From the NCBI GenBank assembly GCA_002405525.1, contig DHLY01000163.1:56262-62456 (forward strand): a DNA stretch of 6,195 nucleotides, in the 5' to 3' direction. Both the position numbers and the translations under genes were made by a program. Below, one piece after another: positions 1 to 5,538 of this stretch (position 1 is its first letter; the number at the start of each line of letters is the position of its first letter). Source of the DNA: Proteobacteria bacterium UBA4656 (lineage in GTDB: Bacteria; Pseudomonadota; Gammaproteobacteria; Xanthomonadales; Ahniellaceae). Below the pieces are notes generated by a model that was given only the letters and a program-made list of their open reading frames with translations, did no database searches and was not told the DNA's origin.

Positions 1-1313
1 TCCCCGAACGCAAGGTCCACGTCCTCGATGCGTGAGCAGCCGCGCGCGATCGTGTCCACGATGTCCCACTGCACCGCGCCGCGCACTTTGGCCACCGCAT
101 AGGGCGTGCGGCGGAAGGTGACCATCGAGTAGCGTGGTACGAATACGCCGGGGTGGCGGTCGGCGAGCGCGCGCTCGACCTGCTTGCGCAGCAGGAATGG
201 CGCGTCGTCGACCAGATCGCGCATCTCGATGTAGTTCTCCAGCGCCATGTCGGCGATGGCGTCGGCATCGGGCTTGCGGCGGCGCTCGAATTCGGCGAAA
301 GCGGCGCGATAGTCGCGACTGTCACCGAGCAGGGCATCCAGCGCGACGCAGTCCTCGAACGCGCAGTTCATGCCCTGGCCGTGGAACGGCACGATGGCGT
401 GGGCGGCGTCGCCCAGCAGCAGCGCGGCGCCGTCGAGATGCCAGGTGTCGAGGCGCAGGGTGCCCAATGAGCCGACCGGGTGAGCCGCGAAGTCGGCCTG
501 CAGGTCGGGCAGGTGGGGCAGCAGGTCGGGGAAGTCGCGCCCGAACAGCGCGGCGACGTCGTCCGGGCCGCGCAGCGCGGCGAAGCACGGCGGGGCGCCA
601 TCGTTGGGCAGGAACAGGGTGACGGTGAAGGATCGCTCGGCGTTGGGCAGGGCAATGCACATGTAGCCGCCGCGCGGCCAGATGTGCAGGGCGTGCGGCT
701 CGATGCGGAACCTGCCGTCGGCCGCCGGCGGGATCTCAAGTTCCTTGTAGCCGTGGCCCAGCGGCTCGAAGCGCTCGCCCAGCGGTCGCACCGCCGCCAT
801 CGCCGCGCGCAGCGCCGAACCCGCGCCGTCGGCGCCGACCAGCACCGGCGCCTCGACCACGCAGGCATCGCCGGTGCGACCGCATTGCAGCCGCGCCAGA
901 CCCGCTTCGAAGTCGGCGCCCACCAGGCGCTGGTCGAAGTGAAAGCGCGCGCCTGCGGCCTGCGCGGCGTCGAGCAGGGTCGCGTTGAGCCGGCCGCGGT
1001 GCACCGACCAGATCACCTCGCCGTCGTCACGGCCGTAGCGCAGCAGGTGGGTCGCGCCGTCGAGGTCGTGGACCATGCGGCCGCGCATCATCACCGCCTG
1101 CGCCAGAACCGCGCGCTCGAGCCCCGCGACGCGCAGCGCGTTCATGCCGCGTTCGGCCAGCGCGAGGTTGATCGAGCGACCGCCCTCGTGCCCGGCCACG
1201 CGCGGGTCCGGGCGCCGCTCGAACACCTCCACGCGCAGTCCGCGGCGGGCCAACAGGGTGGCCAGCAGTGCTCCGGCCAGACCGGCGCCTGCGATGACGA
1301 TGCGATCGCTCAC
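1..1313 (-). CDS. kmo: Kynurenine 3-monooxygenase (KMO), 3' end cut by window edge
   Basis: This is an FAD-dependent aromatic hydroxylase that converts L-kynurenine to 3-hydroxykynurenine using NADPH and O2. I read 437 codons from a GTG start. Visible motifs are the N-terminal Rossmann loop GAGLAG (9-14), the KMO signature GRSINLALAERG (45-56), the DG motif VGADGAGS (159-166), HGYKELEIPP (187-196), and the FAD-ribityl GD motif GDAAHAIVPFHGQGMN (301-316). N360 in ALENYIEMR and Y395 in PRYSMVTF look like the substrate-pocket residues of bacterial KMO; R79 and Y93 probably bind the substrate carboxylate. Bacterial KMOs are usually about 450-460 residues, so only about 15-25 residues are missing. 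The GTG start shares GTGA (1310-1313) with the kynU stop and has no strong Shine-Dalgarno of its own (only GAGG about 16 bases upstream), so it is probably translated by coupling to kynU. A 3-hydroxyanthranilate dioxygenase gene could lie beyond the left edge (inference). Confidence 0.96.
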   Translation of the reverse strand, partial: MSDRIVIAGAGLAGALLATLLARRGLRVEVFERRPDPRVAGHEGGRSINLALAERGMNALRVAGLERAVLAQAVMMRGRMVHDLDGATHLLRYGRDDGEVIWSVHRGRLNATLLDAAQAAGARFHFDQRLVGADFEAGLARLQCGRTGDACVVEAPVLVGADGAGSALRAAMAAVRPLGERFEPLGHGYKELEIPPAADGRFRIEPHALHIWPRGGYMCIALPNAERSFTVTLFLPNDGAPPCFAALRGPDDVAALFGRDFPDLLPHLPDLQADFAAHPVGSLGTLRLDTWHLDGAALLLGDAAHAIVPFHGQGMNCAFEDCVALDALLGDSRDYRAAFAEFERRRKPDADAIADMALENYIEMRDLVDDAPFLLRKQVERALADRHPGVFVPRYSMVTFRRTPYAVAKVRGAVQWDIVDTIARGCSRIEDVDLAFG

Positions 1314-2581
1314 CGCGAGCGCGACCAGGCCTCGACCGCGTCGACCAGGCGCGCACAATCGGACAGCCGGTTGTACAGCGGCACCGGTGCGGCGCGGATC
1401 ACGTCCGGCTCGCGCCAGTCGACGACGACGCCCTCGCGCTCCAGCCAGGAATGCAGCGAGCGGCCCTCCTCGCGGCTGCCGCGCACGCGCAGCGACAGCT
1501 GACAGCCGCGCTGCGCCGGGTCGTCCGGGGTGCGCACCTCCAGCACCCGGTCGACGCGCTCGCGGATCCGGGCCGCTAGGAAGCCGGTCATCGCGATCGA
1601 CTTCGCGCGCAGCCGCCCGAGCCCGGCGCGGTGGAACTGCTCGAGCGAAGCGCGCAGCGGCGCCATCGCCAGGATCGGCGGGTTCGACAGCTGCCAACCG
1701 TCGGCGCCCGCCGCCGGCACGAACTCCGGCGCCATATGGAAGCGCGTCGCGGGGTCGTGGCCCCACCAGCCGGCGAAGCGCGGGCGCGGGGTGTGCGCGT
1801 GGCGCTCATGCACGAAGCAGCCGGCGACCGCGCCCGGCCCGCCGTTGAGGTACTTGTAGGTGCACCACACCGCGAAGTCGGCGTGGCTGGCGTGCAGGTC
1901 GACCGGAACGTTGCCGATCGCGTGCGCGAGGTCGTAGCCGACCGCGCAGCCCTTGCGGTGCGCCAGCGGCGCGATCGCCGCCAGGTCGAGTCGCTGCCCG
2001 GTGAGGTACTGCACGCCGGGCAGCAGGACCAGCGCGATGCGGTGGCCGTGGCGGTCGAGGGCGTCGGCGATCGCGTCGGCGGTCAGCGTGCCGCCCGGTC
2101 CGTCACCATCGACTTCGATCAGGGATGTGGCGGGATCATGGCCGTGGAATCGGATCTGCGACTCCACCGCATGGCGGTCGGAGGGGAACGCGTGGCGTTC
2201 GATCAGGATCGCCGGCCGCTCGGGCGTCGGGCGATAGAACGAGACCATCATCAGGTGCAGGTTGACGGTCAGCGTGTTCATCGCCACCACCTCGTGTGGC
2301 AGCGCACCCGCCAGTTCGGCGAGGTGGTCACGAAGCGCCGCGTGGTAGTCCATCCACGGCAGGTCGCCGCGGAAGTGACCCTCGACCGCGAATTCGGCCC
2401 AGCGGTCGAGTTCGCGCTCGACCATCGACCGCGCCGCGCGCGGCTGCAGGCCCAGCGAGTTGCCAGTGAAGTAGGCCACATCCCGGCCGTCGGGGCCGCG
2501 CGGGATCAGGAACTCGTCGCGGAACGCGGCTAGCGGATCTGTCGCGTCGCGGTGCAGCAGGTCGAGACGGTCGTCGTTCAT
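1310..2581 (-). CDS. kynU: Kynureninase, 3-hydroxykynurenine type
   Basis: This PLP-dependent fold-type I hydrolase cleaves (3-hydroxy)kynurenine to (3-hydroxy)anthranilate plus alanine. The protein is 423 residues, normal for the family. FTGNSLGLQP (38-47) and FPSD (132-135) are family landmarks. YDLAHAIGN (216-224) supplies D217, which pairs with the pyridine nitrogen of PLP, and H220. TYKYLNGGPG (241-250) contains the Schiff-base lysine K243 with Y242 before it. D217, H220, Y242 and K243 correspond to human D250, H253, Y275 and K276 at a constant offset of 33. The same offset puts H69, S299 and N300 at human H102, S332 and N333, the residues that favour 3-hydroxykynurenine. I chose ATG at 2581 because homology begins there (MNDDRLDLLHRD); the open frame extends to 2737, but that part runs across the divergent promoter region. 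It is the first gene of a kynU-kmo operon. The Shine-Dalgarno is weak, with AGGA about 17 bases upstream. Confidence 0.96.
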   Translation of the reverse strand: MNDDRLDLLHRDATDPLAAFRDEFLIPRGPDGRDVAYFTGNSLGLQPRAARSMVERELDRWAEFAVEGHFRGDLPWMDYHAALRDHLAELAGALPHEVVAMNTLTVNLHLMMVSFYRPTPERPAILIERHAFPSDRHAVESQIRFHGHDPATSLIEVDGDGPGGTLTADAIADALDRHGHRIALVLLPGVQYLTGQRLDLAAIAPLAHRKGCAVGYDLAHAIGNVPVDLHASHADFAVWCTYKYLNGGPGAVAGCFVHERHAHTPRPRFAGWWGHDPATRFHMAPEFVPAAGADGWQLSNPPILAMAPLRASLEQFHRAGLGRLRAKSIAMTGFLAARIRERVDRVLEVRTPDDPAQRGCQLSLRVRGSREEGRSLHSWLEREGVVVDWREPDVIRAAPVPLYNRLSDCARLVDAVEAWSRSR

Positions 2582-2603
2582 GGGCGCGTGCGGCGTGGTC
2601 CTG

Positions 2604-2624
2604 GATGACGCTACGCGATGACGC
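2604..2624. repeat. Direct repeat GATGACGC x2, possible operator
   Basis: GATGACGC occurs at 2604-2611 and again at 2617-2624, a centre-to-centre spacing of 13 bases. The pair covers the proposed -10 region of the kynU promoter. A short tandem motif here could be a regulator site, but eight-base repeats can arise by chance in GC-rich DNA, and 13 bases is not an integral number of helical turns. Confidence 0.3.
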
Positions 2625-2636
2625 CCGCCCTGCCAA
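2608..2636 (-). promoter_or_regulatory. Candidate sigma-70 promoter for kynU-kmo
   Basis: On the minus strand, TTGGCA (2636-2631, five of six to the -35 consensus) is followed after exactly 17 bases by TAGCGT (2613-2608, three of six to the -10 consensus). Transcription would begin near 2601 and leave a leader of about 20 bases before the kynU ATG at 2581. The position fits well but the -10 is poor, so this is a candidate seen by eye only. Confidence 0.35.
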
Positions 2637-2645
2637 GCGGTACCG

Positions 2646-2674
2646 GTGACGCTGGCACGGCGACGCCGTATCCT
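2646..2674 (+). promoter_or_regulatory. Candidate sigma-70 promoter for the DUF1232-like gene
   Basis: GTGACG (2646-2651, four of six to TTGACA) and TATCCT (2669-2674, four of six to TATAAT) are separated by 17 bases. Transcription would start near 2681 and leave a leader of about 22 bases before the ATG at 2703. The upstream GTG at 2646, in frame with the gene, would then be part of the -35 box and could not be the translation start. This is a pattern match only. Confidence 0.4.
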
Positions 2675-2702
2675 CAACGGCTGGGAGCGGCCGGGGGTCG
2701 AC

Positions 2703-3278
2703 ATGCGGGTCACCATCGAACTGGAAGGCGACGACATTCAGCGCCTCGATGCGGCGCTGGTCCGGGCGCGCCGGCTGGTCGCGACCATGGACGAGGTGGA
2801 CGTCATCGCCGCTGCGCGGCAATCGATCGAGCAGATGTCCCTGCACTGCGTCCCCAGTTACGTGCGACGCCAGTTCGAAGGTGCGCTGCGACTGGTCGCC
2901 ATGCTTGAGGACGACGCCTGGGCCCTGCCGCAGCCGTGGCGCGAGGACGTGCTGGTGACCCTGATCTACCTCGGTGACCCGGACGACGTGATCCCCGACG
3001 ACGCCGAGGTGATCGGCCTGCTAGACGATGCGATCATGCTGGAACTGCTGCTGTGCCGGCAGGCATCGGTGATGCGTGCCTACCAGCGCTTCTGCGCCGA
3101 GCGCGACGCGCGGCGCCCGGGGCGTGGCAGCGCGGCCCGGGTCGAGGCGGCCGCCTGGCTGGCGCGGCGCCGTGTCGCCCTGCAGCAGCGGATCGGCGCC
3201 CCGGCCGCGCGGCGCCGCAAGGCGCCCGCCAAGTCGCGCACGGCCCCTGCGTCCCCGCGACGCGCGCGCCGCAGTTGA
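2703..3278 (+). CDS. DUF1232/YkvA-like protein with basic C-terminal tail
   Basis: This is a 191-residue protein of unknown biochemical role. Residues 60-120 resemble DUF1232 (YkvA family). The recognisable core is YLGDPDDVIPDD (89-100) followed by IGLLDDAIMLELLL (104-117), which matches the family pattern of a hydrophobic Y-L-x-x-P-x-D-x-I-P-D segment and a later L-D-D-A. The charged GDPDD version is a divergent form. The N-terminal 50 residues are helical and charged, including AALVRARRLVATMDEVDVI (17-35). The last 26 residues (166-191) carry ten Arg/Lys among Ala, Pro and Ser, a disordered tail that could bind nucleic acid or acidic lipid (inference). I chose ATG 2703 over an in-frame GTG at 2646 because a G-rich GGGGG lies about 5 bases upstream and the extra 19 residues look like non-coding sequence. 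It is divergent from kynU, with no evident functional link. Confidence 0.8.
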   Translation: MRVTIELEGDDIQRLDAALVRARRLVATMDEVDVIAAARQSIEQMSLHCVPSYVRRQFEGALRLVAMLEDDAWALPQPWREDVLVTLIYLGDPDDVIPDDAEVIGLLDDAIMLELLLCRQASVMRAYQRFCAERDARRPGRGSAARVEAAAWLARRRVALQQRIGAPAARRRKAPAKSRTAPASPRRARRS

Positions 3279-3353
3279 GGGCGCGGAGCATGCGCTGCCC
3301 CGCCCGCGTCGATCGGATCCATCACTGCCAACCGCCAAGGACCAGCCGTCACC

Positions 3354-3596
3354 ATGCCGATCATCGCCGCTCTGACCGTCCTCGCGCTGCTGATGGCCGG
3401 CATGCGGCTCGCCGAACGGCTGGGGTATCCGTTCTGGTACGGCATCGGGGTGGCGATTCCGGTGGTGAACCTGTTCGTGCTAGGGGCGTTCGCCTTCCTG
3501 AAGTCCCCGAAGGAGCGGCGGATCGAGCAACTGGAGTCCGAGCTCGCCGCGGCTCGCCTGGCGCGGCTGGCCGGACCGGCGGATGGCGCTGCATGA
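3354..3596 (+). CDS. Small two-helix membrane protein, function unknown
   Basis: This is an 80-residue hydrophobic protein that I do not recognise. The first hydrophobic segment is at about residues 2-18 and the second at about 26-49, with a short polar, aromatic turn between them (ERLGYPFWYG, 21-30). A charged segment SPKERR (51-56) follows, consistent with a cytoplasmic C terminus by the positive-inside rule. Residues 57-72 form a short amphipathic helix (IEQLESELAAARLARL) that may be a small coiled coil. The start is supported by AAGGA about 12 bases upstream, slightly far. The stop lies inside the start of the acetyltransferase gene (14-base overlap), so the two are probably co-transcribed and coupled. 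It could be a membrane adaptor or stress protein, but nothing in the sequence decides that. Confidence 0.75.
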   Translation: MPIIAALTVLALLMAGMRLAERLGYPFWYGIGVAIPVVNLFVLGAFAFLKSPKERRIEQLESELAAARLARLAGPADGAA

Positions 3597-4554
3597 CCCC
3601 ACGGTGCGGATCGTCCGCGTCGGGGCAGCGGACGCCGTCGCGCTCGCGGACCTCATGCGCGGGACCTTCCTGGCGGCCTGCGGGTCGCCCGCGCCAGCGG
3701 AAGCGGTCGCCCGCCACTCGGCGCGCCACTGCGCCCCGGCCGTGGTGGCGCGCGAACTGGCGGACCCGGCGAACTGCTGTCCGGTCGCCGACGCGGGCTC
3801 TCGCTGGTTGGGTTACGCATGGCCGGATGCCGCCACGCCGCTTCCTGTGAAAGTGCAGGTGCCGGCGATCCTGCTGCGCCGTTTCTATCTCCGGCCGGAG
3901 GCGCATGGGATCGGGGTCTCCGATCTGCTGTTGCAGTCGGCCGCTGGTCTCGCGGCGCAGTGCGGGACGCCGTCGTTGTGGCTCGGCATCCGGCAGCACG
4001 CCGGACGCGCGATCCGCTTCTACGAGCGCCGCGGCTTCGCGCGCCTCGGGGCCGCCCCGTTCGCGCTCGGCGACGCAGTGCAGCAGCACTGGCCGATGCA
4101 GTGTCCCGTGGCGCGGGGGGGCTCAGGCGACGGACAGGACGAAGGCTGCGACCACGCGCCGACCCTCGGCGCCCAGCACGTTGAACGTGCGGGCGGCCGC
4201 GGCGTTGTCCATGACCTCGATGCCGATGCCGCGGGTCAGGAAAGCGGCCATGAAGGCAGCCGGCGGGAAGGCCTGGCGGCCGCCGGTGCCGAGCAGCACC
4301 ACTTCCGGGTCGAGGGCGAGCAGGGGGGCGGCCTCGGCCGCACCGAGCGCCGCGGCCGACGCCACCGGCCACGACTCGATCACGCGGTCGACCGCGAGGA
4401 CGAACGAGGCGTCGAATTCGCGATCGACCACCACGATGCGGTCCGCCGCGCATCGGCGTACGAACAACTGACCGCCCCGCGCCTGTTCGACCAGCTGCAT
4501 GTCGTTCAGCTCTTCGGCAGCTCGATCGCTGGAGATTCGGGGTTGCGGCGATAA
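3583..4554 (+). CDS. GNAT-family N-acetyltransferase with abnormal antisense read-through tail
   Basis: Residues 1-177 form a complete GNAT fold, which transfers an acetyl group from acetyl-CoA to an amine; the substrate is unknown. The N-terminal strand and helix are IVRVGAADAVALADLMRGTF (10-29). Motif A begins with the strand ILLRRFYLRPEAHGIGVSDLL (residues 96-116), where the G-x-G of HGIGV (108-112) is the acetyl-CoA pyrophosphate loop. SLWLGIRQHAGRAIRFYERRGFARLG (131-156) is motif B with the typical FYERRGF. The domain should end near QHWPMQCPVA (168-177). Instead the frame passes a run of seven G (4115-4121) and continues to a TAA at 4552-4554. Residues from about 181 on are antisense to the DUF498 and yhbY genes and look like shadow sequence. 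The true gene may end near 4120, either by a lost stop or an indel; one added G would give a stop at 4184. The start overlaps the preceding gene by 14 bases. Confidence 0.75.
   Translation: MALHDPTVRIVRVGAADAVALADLMRGTFLAACGSPAPAEAVARHSARHCAPAVVARELADPANCCPVADAGSRWLGYAWPDAATPLPVKVQVPAILLRRFYLRPEAHGIGVSDLLLQSAAGLAAQCGTPSLWLGIRQHAGRAIRFYERRGFARLGAAPFALGDAVQQHWPMQCPVARGGSGDGQDEGCDHAPTLGAQHVERAGGRGVVHDLDADAAGQESGHEGSRREGLAAAGAEQHHFRVEGEQGGGLGRTERRGRRHRPRLDHAVDREDERGVEFAIDHHDAVRRASAYEQLTAPRLFDQLHVVQLFGSSIAGDSGLRR
4123..4500 (-). CDS. Mth938-like / DUF498 family protein
   Basis: This 125-residue protein has the usual length of the DUF498 (Mth938-like) family, whose mitochondrial relative NDUFAF3 is a complex I assembly factor; the bacterial role is not settled. 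The N-terminal half has the strand pairs QLFVRRCAADRIVVVDREFD (11-30). The conserved core is VVLLGTGGRQAFPP (67-80), containing the GTG turn, followed by GIGIEVMDNAAAARTFNVL (91-109) and EGRRVVAAF (112-120). The start at 4500 lies 5 bases past the yhbY stop, so yhbY and this gene form an operon and are probably made together. The whole gene is overlapped on the opposite strand by the read-through of the GNAT frame. Family assignment is firm, cellular job unknown. Confidence 0.9.
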   Translation of the reverse strand: MQLVEQARGGQLFVRRCAADRIVVVDREFDASFVLAVDRVIESWPVASAAALGAAEAAPLLALDPEVVLLGTGGRQAFPPAAFMAAFLTRGIGIEVMDNAAAARTFNVLGAEGRRVVAAFVLSVA

Positions 4555-4805
4555 AGGCAGACCATCTTGCCGATCCGCTGCACCACCTCGGCGCCGGTCC
4601 GGTTCGCCAGTATGCCGGCCACCTCGGCGCGCGCCGCGCGATCGGCGCCGGCAACGTGCACCTTGACCAGTTCATGGTGCGCCAGCGCGAGCCCCAGTTC
4701 GGAAACCACCGCGTCGGTCAGGCCCTTGGCGCCGATCAACACCGTCGGCCGCAGCGCATGCGAGAGACCGCGAAGGTAGCGGATCTGGGGGTTGCTCAGA
4801 GCCAT
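4506..4805 (-). CDS. yhbY: YhbY, CRM-domain RNA-binding protein of 50S ribosome assembly
   Basis: This single-domain CRM (CRS1-YhbY) protein is known in E. coli to associate with pre-50S ribosomal particles. The protein is 99 residues, the usual size. The start MALSNPQIRYLRGLSHALRP (1-20) leads into the GxxG loop IGAKGLT (24-30), the signature RNA-contact turn. Next come ELVKVHV (45-51) and the C-terminal strand IGKMVCLYRR (78-87). It is divergent from rlmE across 73 bases, the same arrangement as in E. coli, and both products serve 50S maturation. The ATG at 4805 is where family homology begins. I see no clear Shine-Dalgarno in the bases immediately upstream. Confidence 0.95.
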   Translation of the reverse strand: MALSNPQIRYLRGLSHALRPTVLIGAKGLTDAVVSELGLALAHHELVKVHVAGADRAARAEVAGILANRTGAEVVQRIGKMVCLYRRNPESPAIELPKS

Positions 4806-4815
4806 GGCGGAGCGG

Positions 4816-4842
4816 GCGACAAGGGGCTGCGCAGCGTATCAT
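4816..4842 (+). promoter_or_regulatory. Candidate promoter for rlmE-ftsH
   Basis: TATCAT (4837-4842, five of six to TATAAT) is preceded by GCGACA (4816-4821, four of six to TTGACA) with a 15-base gap, which is short. Transcription would begin near 4849, about 30 bases ahead of the rlmE ATG. The good -10 in otherwise GC-rich DNA and its place in a divergent gap support it; the spacing argues against it. Confidence 0.4.
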
Positions 4843-4868
4843 GCGGGGTGCGGACATCGCCCCGCACC
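4842..4868 (+). promoter_or_regulatory. Two mutually exclusive hairpins in the rlmE leader
   Basis: TGCGGGG (4842-4848) pairs perfectly with CCCCGCA (4860-4866) around an 11-base loop. GGTGCGG (4847-4853) pairs perfectly with CCGCACC (4862-4868) around an 8-base loop. Both are seven-base, GC-rich stems that share bases, so only one can form at a time. The end of the second lies 10 bases before the rlmE ATG, where it could affect ribosome access. No U tract follows, so neither looks like an intrinsic terminator. Confidence 0.5.
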
Positions 4869-4878
4869 GGACCCGTCC

Positions 4879-5517
4879 ATGCCCCGCAGCAAAAGCAGCC
4901 AGCGCTGGCTGCGCGAGCACTTCAGCGACCCCTTCGTCCAGCGTGCACAGGCCGAAGGGCTGCGGTCGCGCGCGGCCTACAAGCTGGAGGAACTGATCGA
5001 GCGCGACCGGATCCTGAAGCCCGGGATGGTGGTGGTCGACCTCGGCGCGGCGCCGGGCGGCTGGGCGCAGGTGGTGGCGCGGCGCTTGGCCGGAAAGACC
5101 GCCGTGATCGCGCTCGACATCCTGCCCATGCCGGCGATCCCGGGCGTGATCGTTCTGGAGGGCGATTTCCGCGATCCCGGGGTCCTGCATCGGCTGGAGG
5201 CAGAGGTTGCTGGACGGGCGGTCGACCTTGTGTTGTCCGACATGGCCCCCAACATGAGCGGGGTGGCATCGGTCGATCAGGCGCGTTCGATGGAACTGGT
5301 TGAACTGGCGCGCGATTTTGCCCAGCAGCATCTTGCCCCGGGCGGCGCGTTCCTGGTCAAGTTGTTCCAGGGGGCGGGCTTCGACGCCTACCTCAAGGAC
5401 TTGCGCACCCGGTACGCCAGGGTCACGATGCGGAAACCCGAGGCTTCGAGGGCCCGAAGCCCCGAAGTCTACGCCCTGTGCACCGGCTTCAAGGGAAACT
5501 CCGCGGCAAGGTTGTGA
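4879..5517 (+). CDS. rlmE: RlmE, 23S rRNA 2'-O-ribose (U2552) methyltransferase
   Basis: RlmE (formerly FtsJ/RrmJ) methylates the 2'-OH of U2552 in the A loop of 23S rRNA, using S-adenosylmethionine, late in 50S assembly. The protein is 212 residues against 209 in E. coli. The Rossmann SAM motif is VDLGAAPGGW (53-62), with D80 closing strand 2. The K-D-K-E catalytic tetrad is intact: K35 in RAAYKL, D121 in SDMAPN, K161 in LVKLFQG and E196 in SPEVY, a constant three residues less than E. coli K38, D124, K164 and E199. I chose ATG 4879 because the family N terminus (MPRSKSSQRWLREHFSDPFV) begins there; the open frame to 4792 runs into the divergent gap. No strong Shine-Dalgarno is visible. It is followed after 21 bases by ftsH, so the two are probably one operon, as in E. 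coli. Confidence 0.97.
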   Translation: MPRSKSSQRWLREHFSDPFVQRAQAEGLRSRAAYKLEELIERDRILKPGMVVVDLGAAPGGWAQVVARRLAGKTAVIALDILPMPAIPGVIVLEGDFRDPGVLHRLEAEVAGRAVDLVLSDMAPNMSGVASVDQARSMELVELARDFAQQHLAPGGAFLVKLFQGAGFDAYLKDLRTRYARVTMRKPEASRARSPEVYALCTGFKGNSAARL

Positions 5518-5526
5518 TCCGAAGAC

Positions 5527-5530
5527 AGGA
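5527..5530 (+). promoter_or_regulatory. ftsH ribosome-binding site
   Basis: AGGA lies 8 bases before the ATG at 5539. This is one of the few well-spaced Shine-Dalgarno matches in the window. It supports 5539 over the in-frame ATG at 5548 as the ftsH start. Confidence 0.7.
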
Positions 5531-5538
5531 ACGGTTCG

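Noticed and set aside
301..420. His in PFHGQGMN of KMO where animal enzymes have PFFGQGMN
   Set aside because: Bacterial KMO also has His next to the Pro-Phe at this position, so it is normal for the group and not a defect.
480..1502. 340-codon open frame on the plus strand opposite kmo and the end of kynU
   Set aside because: It is antisense to an unmistakable KMO and has no recognisable motif; long antisense frames are expected in DNA this GC-rich.
1631..2533. 300-codon open frame on the plus strand opposite kynU
   Set aside because: It mirrors the kynureninase reading frame, has Arg/Val/Gly-rich shadow composition and no domain.
2639..2647. Overlapping palindromes GGTACC and ACCGGT
   Set aside because: Six-base palindromes are common by chance and these are not symmetric about either promoter candidate.
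2582..2737. Upstream extension of kynU by 52 codons
   Set aside because: Kynureninase homology starts at 2581, and the extension would run through the divergent promoter and into the DUF1232-like gene.
3279..3353. Possible terminator between the DUF1232-like gene and the membrane protein gene
   Set aside because: Only weak GCGC-type pairing and no T run are visible, so I cannot support a terminator.
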